From assembly GCA_025996815.1 (NCBI GenBank), contig BNTT01000004.1, positions 1-49,769 of the forward strand: 49,769 nucleotides of DNA, given 5' to 3'. Positions 1-10,272 of the stretch are shown in pieces. The first letter of the stretch is position 1, and the number at the start of each line of letters is the position of its first letter. This DNA is from Bacteroidia bacterium (GTDB lineage: Bacteria > Bacteroidota > Bacteroidia > Bacteroidales > Azobacteroidaceae). The position numbers and the translations under genes are program-made. Below the pieces are notes generated by a model that was not told where the DNA came from, ran no database searches, and saw nothing but the letters and a program-made list of their open reading frames with translations.

Positions 1-2
1 GC

Positions 3-2456
3 TTTCAGCCGCTGTTGGTGGATGTCGAACATTTGGCAGGACGCCCTTCTATTGATGTGGAACTGGATGGCAGTCGCATTTTTCACGAAACGCTGGATAC
101 GGCGCGTTATCAATTGGAAGCCTTAATGCCGCCGGTAAGCAGTGTGAAAAAAAGTAATTATACGGTTTTGATTGATGGAAAAGTCCTTGAAAAAGGGCAA
201 ATCATCCGCAGCCCTCAAAAACAGCAAAGTTTGGCTGATTATGTCGATACCAAAATCGGAACGGCTCATTCGCGCTGGATGATAGCCCCCGGTCCCTGGA
301 TGCCTTTCAGTATGGTGAAAATGAGTCCCGACAATCAAAACAAAGGTTGGCAGGCGGGCTATCAACCGTCCTTTGAAACGGTGGGCTGTTTCAGCCATAT
401 CCACGAATGGACGATGGGCGGATTGGGCTTGATGCCGACGAACGGGAAATTGCAAACCCAGGTGGGCGACGAATTTGATGCCGATTCCGGCTATCGTTCG
501 CGGATGGATAAAACGACGGAGGAAGCACCTTTGGGTTATTATAAAGTGTATCTCAGCGATACGGATATTTGGGCGGAAGTGACGGCAACCACTCGTTGCA
601 GTTTTCAGCGATATACGTTTCCCAAGGCTCAAGACGGTCGTGTGATGATTGACCTGCATGTTCAAGCCGAATATGATTATGATTTATTGGATGTAAAAAT
701 AGACAAAATGAGCGATTACCGGATTGAAGGACACAGCCACCAAATTTCACCCCGCCCCACCGTTTGGAGTGATGATGCCGACCAGGAATATACCGTTCAT
801 TTTGTGCTCGAGTTTGACACTCCAATAAAATCAATGGGCGGTTGGAAAAACAAGGACATCCGACTGACGGAAAAACTCGCCGGCGAAAATTTGAAAGAGG
901 CGGGCGTCTATGTAGAATTTGATACCAAAAAGAAAAACGTTGTGCAAGTCCGTTCCGGAATTTCGTTGGTAAGCATCCAAAATGCCGCTGAAAACTTAGA
1001 AAAAGAAATTTCGCAGCCTTTCGGATGGAATTACGAAGCGGTGGTTGAAAATCAAAAAACCGTCTGGAACGAACTGTTTTCAAGGGTGCAAATAACGACG
1101 GACGACCGCTTGGAAAAGGTCCGGTTTTACACCAATATGTATCGCGCATTGAGCCGGAATACCTGGAGCGACGTCAATGGCGAATGGATAGCCGCCGACC
1201 AAAGCAAACAAAAATTTTCCAATCCGGAACATCGCGCCTTGGGCTGTGACGCTTTTTGGAATACCTTTTGGAATCTAAACCAATTTTGGAATTTGGTTAC
1301 GCCCGAATGGTCATCAAAATGGGTCAATTCACAGTTAGCCATGTACGATGTCAACGGATGGTTGGCAAAAGGTCCTGCCGGAATGAAATACATTCCCGTG
1401 ATGGTTGCCGAGCACGAAATTCCCTTGATTGTAGGTGCTTATCAAATGGGCATCCGCGATTTTGATGCCGACAAAGCCTTCGAAGCGGTCAAAAAAATGC
1501 AAACCACACCGGCGACTTCCGTAGCAGGTGGTTTTGCCGGAAACCGGGATTTAGTGTCTTACCTGAAATATCACTATGTGCCATCCGATTTGGGACGTTT
1601 TTCCAACACCTTGGAATATTCTTTCGATGACTGGACGGTTTCTCAATTCGCCAAAGCCTTGGGCAAAGAAGCGGATTATAAAACATTCAGCGAGCGGGGC
1701 GAATGGTGGCGGAATGCGATTAATCCCGAAAACGGCTACGCCCATTTGCGTGAAAGCAACGGAAAATTTGTAGAACCTTTCGACCCTTTTCGTTCGGGAG
1801 CCAATGAACAATATGTGGAAGGAAATGCCTGGCAATTGAGTTATTTTGTTCCGCAAGATGTTCCGGCTGTCGCCAAAATATTGGGCGAAAAGAATTTTAT
1901 CGACCGCCTGAATTGGGGTTTCACAGCCAGCGAACCTTGGCGTTTCAATGCGCCCAACGACCAGTATTGGGATTTTCCCGTAGTACAGGGCAATCAACAG
2001 TCCATGCACTTTGCCTTTTTGTTTAATTGGGTGGGTCGCCCTTGGCTCACACAACGATGGACGCGCTCCATCATCGACAATTATTACGGCTCCGGAATTG
2101 CCAATGCTTATCTGGGCGATGAAGACCAGGGACAAATGAGTGCCTGGTTTGTAATGGCAGCGATGGGACTTTTTCAAATGGACGGAGGATGCAGCGTTCA
2201 ACCGGTTTATGAAATTGCCAGCCCACTGTTTGAAAAAATAACGATTGACTTGGGAAACAAATACGGACGGGGAAAACAGTTTACCATCGAAGCAAAAAAT
2301 GTGTCAAGGAACAATAAATATGTACAAAGTGCCGTTCTGAATGGTAAAGAGCTGAAATCATTCCGGTTTCCTGCATCCGAATTATTATCAGGAGGCAGCC
2401 TGATTCTTCAAATGGGAGATGAGCCGAATGAAAATTGGGGATTGGATGCTTATTAA
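3..2456 (+). CDS. GH92 alpha-mannosidase, 5' end outside window
   Basis: Probable exo-acting alpha-mannosidase of glycoside hydrolase family 92, calcium-dependent in this family. The reading frame is open from the first bases of the window, so the true start lies upstream; the TTG at 15 is internal. The GH92 fold begins near residue 75 (LADYVDTKIGTAHSRW). Family motifs are visible: the EYSFDDW segment, EGNAWQ, and GDEDQGQMSAW near the C-terminus, the region that carries the catalytic-base aspartates in characterised members. About 75 residues ahead of the GH92 domain look like the end of another beta-rich domain. It is the first visible gene of a seven-gene same-strand operon, with 48 bp to the next gene. 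No cleavable signal can be judged because the N-terminus is missing. Confidence 0.9.
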   Translation, partial: FQPLLVDVEHLAGRPSIDVELDGSRIFHETLDTARYQLEALMPPVSSVKKSNYTVLIDGKVLEKGQIIRSPQKQQSLADYVDTKIGTAHSRWMIAPGPWMPFSMVKMSPDNQNKGWQAGYQPSFETVGCFSHIHEWTMGGLGLMPTNGKLQTQVGDEFDADSGYRSRMDKTTEEAPLGYYKVYLSDTDIWAEVTATTRCSFQRYTFPKAQDGRVMIDLHVQAEYDYDLLDVKIDKMSDYRIEGHSHQISPRPTVWSDDADQEYTVHFVLEFDTPIKSMGGWKNKDIRLTEKLAGENLKEAGVYVEFDTKKKNVVQVRSGISLVSIQNAAENLEKEISQPFGWNYEAVVENQKTVWNELFSRVQITTDDRLEKVRFYTNMYRALSRNTWSDVNGEWIAADQSKQKFSNPEHRALGCDAFWNTFWNLNQFWNLVTPEWSSKWVNSQLAMYDVNGWLAKGPAGMKYIPVMVAEHEIPLIVGAYQMGIRDFDADKAFEAVKKMQTTPATSVAGGFAGNRDLVSYLKYHYVPSDLGRFSNTLEYSFDDWTVSQFAKALGKEADYKTFSERGEWWRNAINPENGYAHLRESNGKFVEPFDPFRSGANEQYVEGNAWQLSYFVPQDVPAVAKILGEKNFIDRLNWGFTASEPWRFNAPNDQYWDFPVVQGNQQSMHFAFLFNWVGRPWLTQRWTRSIIDNYYGSGIANAYLGDEDQGQMSAWFVMAAMGLFQMDGGCSVQPVYEIASPLFEKITIDLGNKYGRGKQFTIEAKNVSRNNKYVQSAVLNGKELKSFRFPASELLSGGSLILQMGDEPNENWGLDAY

Positions 2457-2504
2457 AAAATGAATGAACGTAAAACGAGTGACTCACTCATAAATTAAAG
2501 AATA

Positions 2505-4532
2505 ATGAATAAGAAAAGTGCATCGGCAATTCTATTTTGGAGCATCAGTATGGCTCTTCCCGCCCAAATTGCTAAAAGTTGGGATTTTGAGAATATCGCA
2601 AATTCAACAGGCAGGGTACACAATATAGCCTTAGAACAAGGTGTGGCAGGCAATGCCGCTTTGTTCAATGGTTATACTTCCGAATGGGAAGAAGCGGGAA
2701 TAACAGCTATTCCTAAAACTCTTTTTATTGAGGCATGGGTGGCTCCCCTGGAATATTCCTTTAATGTGTCGGCAATAGTCAATCAGCAAAACGGAAATGA
2801 CAGAGGCTTTTTACTGGGAATAAATCAAAACGGACAATTGGTAGCGTCTTTTTATACAGAAGGGAAGCAACAAATTTGCATCAGCGATGAATTTATCCCT
2901 ATTTTGAAATGGTCGCACGTTGCTTGCGCCTATCAGGAAGGGAAAGGCTTGCAATTATTCATTAATGGGATGCCCATAAAATCGCTATCATTTACAGAAA
3001 AACCAACTGTCTGCCCGGAATGCCCGCTGGTCATCGGCAAAAATCAAAAGAAAGATTTGCCTGCTTTTACCGAACAAAAAAAAGGAAAAAAGGAAATAGA
3101 AATGCGGTTTAACGGACTTATTGATGAGTTGAAAATCTCGGAAGTCATTCCCGATGCCGAAGAATTACAACAACAAGTCAAACGCATCGGTAAAGTCGGT
3201 GTGCAGGCACTGCAACCTCAGCAAATGCCTTCTGTTGATATACCCCAAGGAGCGTTTGGCGCTTACTACACCCGTTTGCGCTATTCGCCGGGGTGGGAAG
3301 CCTTGTGGAGAGTAGGCGATTATCCCGATGTAGTTGTCCGTTTCCCGGACAGCCCTGTGAAATATGTTTTCTGGAGAGGCACAGGATATATCCCTGCCAT
3401 AGTGAGCGAGAACAATATTTGGATGAGCGACCAAAGCCTCGAAACCTACGGCGCAGAAGGATGTTACGAAGCGATGGGCGACAAACAATGCCGATATTCG
3501 CATGTGCGGATTTTGGAATCCACCCCTGCCCGTTGCGTTATTCACTGGCGGTATGCGCTAAGTAGCATCAATCATAGCATCATGCACGAAGACGAAACAG
3601 GATGGGGCGATTGGGCAGATGAATACTGGACAATTTATCCCGATGGAGTAGGTATTAGAAAACAGGTTTTACATTCCGATTATTACAAAAAAGATAAGGG
3701 CTACAACTATCAATTTCAGGAAACTATTCTGTTTAACCAACCCGGAACCAAGCCACAGGACAATTTAGAGATGGAGGCTATTCAATTTTCGGATATGGAC
3801 GGACATATAGCATCGTATTCTTGGGAGCAAGGTGTTCCAAAAGCATTTGAACAACCGACCTCTCAGCCAATTCAAATAGTAAATATAAAAGCGAAATACA
3901 AACCTTTTTCCATCTTTCGTTCCGACCGCATCACCCTCCCGTTTAATTTTGGATGGATGGAAGGATATTCTTCTTTTCCCTGTTGGAATCACTGGCCTGT
4001 TTCGCAAATCAAAAGTGACGGCAGAAATGCAACCATGCCTGACAAGCCCTCACATACATCGCTGACACGGGAAGATTACGATATGCAAGTATTGGAAGCG
4101 GGACCGGACAATACATACATTGCCCGCCAAATGACAGGTACGACCACCGAACCGATTCAAACCCTTCTCCCTTTGGCTCGCTCCTGGAACAATCCGCCTG
4201 CCGTCAAAATAACAACGAAAGGATATAAAAACAAAGGCTACAATCAGTACCAACGGGCATATCTGATTGAAAGCGACGCCACGATTAAAAACAACGAAAC
4301 ATTGCAGTTTACGGTTCAGGCATCCGAAGCAGAGCCTGTTCACAATATGGCGTTTGTGATTGAAAATTGGAATCACCGGCATATTAAAGTGTCGATAGAC
4401 GGTAAATCACTGACAAGCGGCAAAGGTTTTGAATCAGGTTTTATACAAACATTGGAAAGCAGCCAAATGGTACTTTGGGTGCCGGTGAAAAGCAACCGGC
4501 CTGTGTCTGTAACGATTAAAGCAATTAAATAA
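2505..4532 (+). CDS. LamG-domain secreted protein with uncharacterised C-terminal region
   Basis: The protein has 675 aa with an N-terminal signal peptide (cleavage probably after about residue 20, ALPAQ). Residues about 25-215 form a LamG/concanavalin-like jelly-roll: WDFE start, AALFNGYTSEWE, IEAWVAP, FINGMPIK, FNGLIDELKIS. The remaining ~450 residues, from about GAFGAYYTRLRYSPGWEALWRVGDYPDVVVRF, are rich in Trp, Tyr and acidic residues and match no family I recognise. The region contains WGDWADEYWTIYPDG and could be a beta-sandwich or an undescribed catalytic domain. The gene is embedded in the glycan operon and ends 7 bp before the GH127 gene, so a role in binding or cleaving the same glycan is inferred, not shown. 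Confidence 0.8.
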   Translation: MNKKSASAILFWSISMALPAQIAKSWDFENIANSTGRVHNIALEQGVAGNAALFNGYTSEWEEAGITAIPKTLFIEAWVAPLEYSFNVSAIVNQQNGNDRGFLLGINQNGQLVASFYTEGKQQICISDEFIPILKWSHVACAYQEGKGLQLFINGMPIKSLSFTEKPTVCPECPLVIGKNQKKDLPAFTEQKKGKKEIEMRFNGLIDELKISEVIPDAEELQQQVKRIGKVGVQALQPQQMPSVDIPQGAFGAYYTRLRYSPGWEALWRVGDYPDVVVRFPDSPVKYVFWRGTGYIPAIVSENNIWMSDQSLETYGAEGCYEAMGDKQCRYSHVRILESTPARCVIHWRYALSSINHSIMHEDETGWGDWADEYWTIYPDGVGIRKQVLHSDYYKKDKGYNYQFQETILFNQPGTKPQDNLEMEAIQFSDMDGHIASYSWEQGVPKAFEQPTSQPIQIVNIKAKYKPFSIFRSDRITLPFNFGWMEGYSSFPCWNHWPVSQIKSDGRNATMPDKPSHTSLTREDYDMQVLEAGPDNTYIARQMTGTTTEPIQTLLPLARSWNNPPAVKITTKGYKNKGYNQYQRAYLIESDATIKNNETLQFTVQASEAEPVHNMAFVIENWNHRHIKVSIDGKSLTSGKGFESGFIQTLESSQMVLWVPVKSNRPVSVTIKAIK

Positions 4533-4539
4533 AAAATAT

Positions 4540-6360
4540 ATGAAAGTCAGAATTATTTGTTTCGTTTTGTTTTTGTGCAGTTTTCAGTTGGCTGACGCTG
4601 CACACAACCTCTCTGTTGCCGACCAATGGGAACGTATTCCCTACGGAAATGTTAAAGTAAGCGGAGAGATAGGCAGGCGTATTGATGTTACCATCAACAA
4701 CAACCTGAAAAAATTGGATTTGAATAAGGATTTTTTAGACCCTTTTCAGAAAAAAGAAGCCGGTTGCTGTGATTTCATCGGAGCCGGAATGTTGTTGGAC
4801 GCCGTAGCAAGATTTGCCGCTTATTCGGGCGATAAAGAAGTGGTAGCCATCAAAAACAAAATCGTTGCTCAACTAATTAACAATCAGTTGGGCGACGGAT
4901 ACATCGGATTCTTCCGGGAAGACCAACGCCGTTGGCAAATATGGGACATCCACGAAATGTCGTACATCATCCAGGGGCTTGTGACTGATTACAGTTTGTT
5001 CGGACAACAACGCTCGTTGGATGCCGCCGTAAAAATTGCCGATTATATACTGGCAGATTGGCAATCGCGTCCGGCGAATTTACCCGACTTCTTTTTGTTG
5101 GGAATCGACAAGGCAATGGTTTCGTTGTACATCCAAACAGGCGAAGAACGTTTTCGCGAGTTTGGCGAAAACAAAAAACCGCTTACGTGGGCGCCGGGTG
5201 TTACCATCGGCAGGTCGTTCGACATGACCGGACATATTTTCGGCTACTTGGCTGTATCCGATGCACAACTCAGTATGTACCGGCTGACCGGCGACACTCG
5301 TCAAACCAAATCCGCATCCGACGCAATGGACTTGTTAGTCAATCACAATGGTTTGTCAATCATCGGCGGCGCCGGACAGGAAGAAGCCTTTACGATTGAC
5401 CAAGACGGAGAAGGCGAGCATTCGGAAACGTGTGCCACCGCTTATATGTTGCGTGTTTATGAAAGTTTGCTGCGTTTGAAAGGCGAATCTGCTTACGGCG
5501 ACCTGATAGAACGTTCCGTTTTCAATGCTTTGTTTGCCGCTCAATCGCCGGATGGACGAAAAATTCGTTATTGGACACCGTTTGAAGGAACAAGAGAATA
5601 TTTTAGTGTGGATAATTTTTGCTGCCCGAACAATTACCGCCGCATTATCTCGGAACTCCCACAAATGATTTACTACACCAAACCGGAAGGCGGTATTGCC
5701 GTCAATCTCTATACCGCCTCGTCCGCCTCAACCCAATTTGCGGATGGCACAAAAACGGATATAGAGCAAACGACGGATTATCCCAATGCGGGAGGCATAA
5801 CGCTTCAGTTGAAACTGAGTAAATCCAAGTCTTTCCCGCTTGCGTTGCGTATCCCGGCTTGGGCTAAAAATGCTTCCGTCAAAGTAAACGGAACAACGGT
5901 AACCGGAACTGCCAATGCCGGAGAGTTTTTCGTTGTCGAGCGGACATGGAAAACCGGCGACAAGGTAGAAATCGCTCTGCCGATGGAATTTCGATTGGTT
6001 GCTGGGCGAGAACGACAAGCCGGACGGGTAGCCGTGATGCGCGGACCCTTGGTTTATAGTTTCAGTCGTACTGCCAATCCCGCTGAAAGTCATCAAAAAT
6101 TGAATTTTCAACAGATAGGGAAATATACCTTGGATGCGGCGTCTTTGCAATTGACAGCAGACCCTGCAGTTAGAACAGACGGCACATCTTGCACGGTTGG
6201 CGCATGGACGGTTGGTTTCAATACGAAATCGGGTCCTCACGATTTTGAGCTGAAATTGACGGAATTTGCAGACCCCGATGGTGTGGTAACTTATTTCCGG
6301 TTGCCCTTGTATTCGAAAGAAGGGGTGGTTGAAGATGAATTAGTTAATATTAAAAAATAA
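4540..6360 (+). CDS. GH127-family beta-L-arabinofuranosidase (DUF1680)
   Basis: Secreted or periplasmic protein of 606 aa with a signal peptide (MKVRIICFVLFLCSFQLADA). GH127 enzymes are zinc-dependent and use a cysteine nucleophile. The metal-site signature is intact: Glu296 and Cys298 in HSETCA, and the Cys361-Cys362 pair in FCCPNN, matching the Glu/Cys/Cys-Cys arrangement of HypBA1-type enzymes. An (alpha/alpha)6 barrel occupies about residues 30-400, followed by beta-sandwich domains with the RIPAWAKNASVKVNG and RGPLVYSF segments usual for the family. Length is normal. It starts 7 bp after the LamG gene and ends 10 bp before the next gene. The exact substrate linkage cannot be read from sequence, since the wider family also contains relatives with other specificities. 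Confidence 0.88.
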   Translation: MKVRIICFVLFLCSFQLADAAHNLSVADQWERIPYGNVKVSGEIGRRIDVTINNNLKKLDLNKDFLDPFQKKEAGCCDFIGAGMLLDAVARFAAYSGDKEVVAIKNKIVAQLINNQLGDGYIGFFREDQRRWQIWDIHEMSYIIQGLVTDYSLFGQQRSLDAAVKIADYILADWQSRPANLPDFFLLGIDKAMVSLYIQTGEERFREFGENKKPLTWAPGVTIGRSFDMTGHIFGYLAVSDAQLSMYRLTGDTRQTKSASDAMDLLVNHNGLSIIGGAGQEEAFTIDQDGEGEHSETCATAYMLRVYESLLRLKGESAYGDLIERSVFNALFAAQSPDGRKIRYWTPFEGTREYFSVDNFCCPNNYRRIISELPQMIYYTKPEGGIAVNLYTASSASTQFADGTKTDIEQTTDYPNAGGITLQLKLSKSKSFPLALRIPAWAKNASVKVNGTTVTGTANAGEFFVVERTWKTGDKVEIALPMEFRLVAGRERQAGRVAVMRGPLVYSFSRTANPAESHQKLNFQQIGKYTLDAASLQLTADPAVRTDGTSCTVGAWTVGFNTKSGPHDFELKLTEFADPDGVVTYFRLPLYSKEGVVEDELVNIKK

Positions 6361-6370
6361 ATTATTCACA

Positions 6371-9157
6371 ATGAAAGATTCAAATTTTTCAACCTCCCGA
6401 CGGAGGTTCCTCAAATCGAGCGCGCTTCTTACGGCTACGCTCCCGTTTATGCGCGTCTATTCTTCTCCTTTGCAAGAAAGCGCAAAAAGAACAGATAGCG
6501 ACATGCTGTTCAAGGCGTTTCGTAACCCGCCGGTTACTGCCCGCCCTTTTGTACGTTGGTGGTGGAACGGCGATAAATTAGACGCCAAAGAAATTCTCCG
6601 TGAGTTGGATGTGCTGAAAGAGGCCGGAATAGGCGGTGTGGAAATCAATCCTATTGGTTTCCCCGGCGGCGACGACTTATCTATTCCCTCTATGGAGTGG
6701 TTAAGCCCTGAATGGATAGAAATGGTGAAAGTTGCGCTGAAAGGCGCAGAAGAACGCGGAATGATTTGCGACATGCTCGTTGGCACCGGATTTCCGTTTG
6801 GTGCCGAAACCCTGACACGTGACGAACAAACGCAACTGATGACCTTGTCCAGCCTGAAAGTAGAAGGACCCGCTACCATTACCCTTGATGCGGACGATTT
6901 GTTCGCGAAAGCATCGCCCGAAATCTATTCTCCACACAAAGACACTCTCAAAGAGGTCTATGCCTTGTGTTTGGCTCCTGTACAGATGGATACATTTGCC
7001 GCTCCCGAATGGTTGACTTTTGATAAAAATACCAACCCCATCCGGATTACGGTGCCTGCCGGTGAACATATCTTATACGCATTGATAAAACTCACCGGTT
7101 ATCAAGCGGTTATTTTTGGTGCGCCCGGAGGAAGCGGACCGGTATTGAATCACTATGACAAGACCGTCGTACGGAATTTTCTCAATCGTATTTCCGACAA
7201 CCTTTTGCCGAAATTAACCGGCATAACCGGCTTCCGGTCTATGTTTTGCGACAGCATGGAATTAGAAGGCGCCAACTGGTGTAATGACCTTTTAGCAGAA
7301 TTTAAAAGACGTAAAGGATACGATGTCTTGCCTTACCTGCCTTTCATTTTGGTTAGAGTCGGGCACATGGGAAAACCTATTAAAGGAGGCGAAATTACGC
7401 AATTGGACGGGACAGCCAAAGAGGAGATAGACCGCGTTCGTTACGATTTTTTCACCACTTGCGTGGATCTGATGAACGAGCGTTTTCTGGGTACCTATAA
7501 TGAATGGTGTCACCGGCATGGTCTAAAATCAAGAGTACAGGCTTATGGGCGCGAGTTCCATCCATTAGATGCCTCGCTTTTAATCGACATTCCAGAGTGT
7601 GAATCATGGGAAGACTTCGGAAATTGCGGTATCAACAAATATGTAGCGTCCGCCGCTCACTATACCGGTAAGAAGATTATCAGTTGTGAAGAACTCACCA
7701 ATGGCAGCACTTTTTTCAACGCAACATTGGAGCGTTTGAAACTCACAGGCGACATGAGCAATCTATCCGGTGTGAATCATTCCATACTTCATGGCTTCAA
7801 CTATAGTCCGTTGGAAGTGCCGTTTCCCGGATGGGTTCGCTATGGCTCGTTCCTCAGCGAACGCAATCTCTGGTGGCCCTGGTTCAAATTATTCACGGCT
7901 TACAAAACCCGCCTTTCTCTTGTACTGCAGGAGAGTGAAGCCTTTGCCGACATAGCCGTGATGCATCCGCTTGCCGATATGTGGGCACTCTATGGTACGC
8001 AACGCGAACCGTTCCCCGCGCAGCATCCGAAATACCAATACAGTGTGTGGGACAGCATCCACAAAAATGGGAACAGTTGCGACTATACAAGCGAATTCAT
8101 CATCCGGCAAAGTGTTGTAGAAAACGGCTTCCTGACCTATAACAGCAGAAAATACCATACCCTTATCCTGGTGGAAGTGGAATCCATCATGCCCGCAACG
8201 GCTGAGAAACTGGCTAATTTCGTGAAAAAAGGAGGAAAATTGATTTTTGTAGGAAAAGAACCTTATAAATCACCCGGCCTGAAAGATTACAAAAAGAACG
8301 ACCGGAAAGTGGCGCAGACGATTAGCACCTTAAAGCGTACGCATTCGTCACGGGTATTTACCGTGGAAGCACCCGGCGACGATTTGATTGCCTGGTTTAA
8401 AGGCGTACAGCAAAAATGCGGCATCAAACCTTATATGGAAATCGACCAGCCCAACTTGTATGTCAACCAGATACGCCAAAGGACGAAAGACAAGGATATT
8501 TTCTTTGTAAGCAATTGCAACGCCGACAAGCGGTTCGTATTAAAAGCCGCTTTCCCCGAATCAAAAGGGCGAGCCTGGTTGTGGGATATCGAAACCGGCG
8601 AACGCTGCCTCTATCCGGCTGCTGTTGGCAACACCTTAACTTTAGATTTACCACCGGCCGCTTCGCAACTAATCGTATTCGATACAACTGCCGAAGACAC
8701 GCCGGCGCCTCTACTCCCCGCCGAAACACAGGGCACAGAACTGCAAAAATGGCATCTGAGCATGGAGCATATTAACGGGACTACACAAAAACGGAACATT
8801 ACCGCCTTGTCGGATTTGTCAACAGACAAAACAACCCGTTCTTTTGCCGGTCACTTGTTGTATGAACAAACCATTGACAGTTCGGAATCGTACAATTGGT
8901 TGGATTTAGGAAAAGTCTATGGCATTTCGGAAGTCGTGCTGAATGGCGAAAAATTAGGTTGTCACTGGTATGGACGGCATTTGTACCGTATCCCCGAACA
9001 TCTGGCAAAGGCAGGTAAAAAAACGATTCAAATTAAAGTTACCACCACCTTGGGCAATTATTTCAAATCGAACCCCCAAAACAATATTGGTAATTCATGG
9101 GCGCAATGGCAAGAATGGTATCCGATGGGTGTGGTGGGTCCTGTAAAATTATTGTAA
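6371..9157 (+). CDS. GH106-like glycoside hydrolase (alpha-L-rhamnosidase type), Tat-like signal
   Basis: Large protein of 928 aa. The N-terminus TSRRRFLKSSALLTATLPF has a twin-arginine-like motif (RRRFLK) followed by a hydrophobic stretch. The opening of the mature part, PPVTARPFVRWWWNGDKLD followed by ILRELDVLKEAGIGGVEINPIGFPGG, is the hallmark of the GH106/alpha-L-rhamnosidase-like family. CAZy-type GH106 members are calcium-dependent, inverting exo-rhamnosidases. A glutamine-amidotransferase-like or carbohydrate-binding segment may lie at about residues 590-660 (LILVEVESIMPATAEKLANF), and a C-terminal beta-sandwich (YNWLDLGKVYGISEVVLNG) resembles a galactose-binding fold. It lies 10 bp after GH127 and 21 bp before the metallophosphoesterase. 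Family placement is firm; the rhamnosidase activity itself is inferred. Confidence 0.82.
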   Translation: MKDSNFSTSRRRFLKSSALLTATLPFMRVYSSPLQESAKRTDSDMLFKAFRNPPVTARPFVRWWWNGDKLDAKEILRELDVLKEAGIGGVEINPIGFPGGDDLSIPSMEWLSPEWIEMVKVALKGAEERGMICDMLVGTGFPFGAETLTRDEQTQLMTLSSLKVEGPATITLDADDLFAKASPEIYSPHKDTLKEVYALCLAPVQMDTFAAPEWLTFDKNTNPIRITVPAGEHILYALIKLTGYQAVIFGAPGGSGPVLNHYDKTVVRNFLNRISDNLLPKLTGITGFRSMFCDSMELEGANWCNDLLAEFKRRKGYDVLPYLPFILVRVGHMGKPIKGGEITQLDGTAKEEIDRVRYDFFTTCVDLMNERFLGTYNEWCHRHGLKSRVQAYGREFHPLDASLLIDIPECESWEDFGNCGINKYVASAAHYTGKKIISCEELTNGSTFFNATLERLKLTGDMSNLSGVNHSILHGFNYSPLEVPFPGWVRYGSFLSERNLWWPWFKLFTAYKTRLSLVLQESEAFADIAVMHPLADMWALYGTQREPFPAQHPKYQYSVWDSIHKNGNSCDYTSEFIIRQSVVENGFLTYNSRKYHTLILVEVESIMPATAEKLANFVKKGGKLIFVGKEPYKSPGLKDYKKNDRKVAQTISTLKRTHSSRVFTVEAPGDDLIAWFKGVQQKCGIKPYMEIDQPNLYVNQIRQRTKDKDIFFVSNCNADKRFVLKAAFPESKGRAWLWDIETGERCLYPAAVGNTLTLDLPPAASQLIVFDTTAEDTPAPLLPAETQGTELQKWHLSMEHINGTTQKRNITALSDLSTDKTTRSFAGHLLYEQTIDSSESYNWLDLGKVYGISEVVLNGEKLGCHWYGRHLYRIPEHLAKAGKKTIQIKVTTTLGNYFKSNPQNNIGNSWAQWQEWYPMGVVGPVKLL

Positions 9158-9178
9158 TAACAATTAAATAAAAATAAT

Positions 9179-10264
9179 ATGAAAACTTGTTTTTTGAAAA
9201 AAAGTATTGTAGCAGTATTCCTGTTACTGACAGTCGGTACACTTTCGGCGCAGCAGACGAAGTTTAGTGAACCGAAATTAAGCGACCCCGCTTCATGGAC
9301 GATGGTCCTGTTGCCCGACCCTCAAATGTATATCAGTTTTGATTACAACCAGCCGTTGTTCGAACTGATGACTGCATGGATTGCCAAGAACATTGAACCG
9401 TTGCATATCGGCATGGTCTTGTGCACCGGCGATTTGGTAAATCAAAATGAATATCTGAATCCCGCAGGTATCTATGGCAATCTACCGAGCAAATCGCAAT
9501 GGGAATTTATATCCAAGGCATTTAACCGTTTGGATGGAAAAGTACCCTACATCCTTGCTGCCGGAAATCATGATTACGGATACGAATCTGCGGAAAACCG
9601 GAAGACCAATTTTGACACGTATTTTCCGGTAGATAAGAACCCGTTGAATCAAAAATCACTGAAAGATGTCGGGCTGAACGCAGATGAGATGCCCACATTA
9701 ACGAATGCCTCTTTTGAGTTTGTAAGCCCTCAAGGGAAAAAATACCTGGTGGTGGTACTCGAATTTGCACCGAGAGATGAAACACTTGCCTGGGCAAAGA
9801 AAACCATTGAGGAAAAAAAATATGAAAACCATACGGTAATCCTGCTTACCCATTCTTACATGGACCCGCAGGGACAGCATATCGAAAAGGAAGGATACCT
9901 GCTCGCCGGACCCAATTGGGGAGCCGACGTCTGGAAAAAATTGGTTCAACCCTCTACAAACATACAAATGGTGTTTGCCGGACATATCGCGATAGCCGAT
10001 GACGAGAAGGGACATCTGAGTTTTCGTACCGATACAAACGCGGGAGGCAAGAAAGTGCAACAAATGGTCTTCAATGCACAGGCACTTGGCGGTGGCTGGA
10101 GTGGAAACGGCGGCGACGGTTGGCTGCGGATACTCGAATTTTTACCCGACGGAAAAACGGTCAAGGTAAAAACATTTTCCCCACTATTTGCGGCTTCGCC
10201 AACCACTCAACAGTTTGCATGGCGAACAAAACCGTATGATGAATTTACTTTTACCCTTGAATAA
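9179..10264 (+). CDS. secreted metallophosphoesterase (calcineurin-like)
   Basis: Protein of 361 aa with a signal peptide (cleavage near LSAQQ). The calcineurin-like fold motifs appear in order: DPQMY in place of the usual DxH, TGDLVNQN, AGNHDYG, LLTHSYMD and FAGHIA. Together these supply the aspartate, asparagine and histidine ligands of a two-metal site. The first motif has Gln where many family members have His, as in several polysaccharide-locus members. It sits 21 bp after the GH106-like gene and 8 bp before the next ORF start, so it is co-transcribed with the glycan hydrolases. A plausible job is removing phosphate substituents from a glycan, for example mannose-phosphate; that is inference from context. 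Confidence 0.85.
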   Translation: MKTCFLKKSIVAVFLLLTVGTLSAQQTKFSEPKLSDPASWTMVLLPDPQMYISFDYNQPLFELMTAWIAKNIEPLHIGMVLCTGDLVNQNEYLNPAGIYGNLPSKSQWEFISKAFNRLDGKVPYILAAGNHDYGYESAENRKTNFDTYFPVDKNPLNQKSLKDVGLNADEMPTLTNASFEFVSPQGKKYLVVVLEFAPRDETLAWAKKTIEEKKYENHTVILLTHSYMDPQGQHIEKEGYLLAGPNWGADVWKKLVQPSTNIQMVFAGHIAIADDEKGHLSFRTDTNAGGKKVQQMVFNAQALGGGWSGNGGDGWLRILEFLPDGKTVKVKTFSPLFAASPTTQQFAWRTKPYDEFTFTLE

Positions 10265-10272
10265 GCGAGTTT

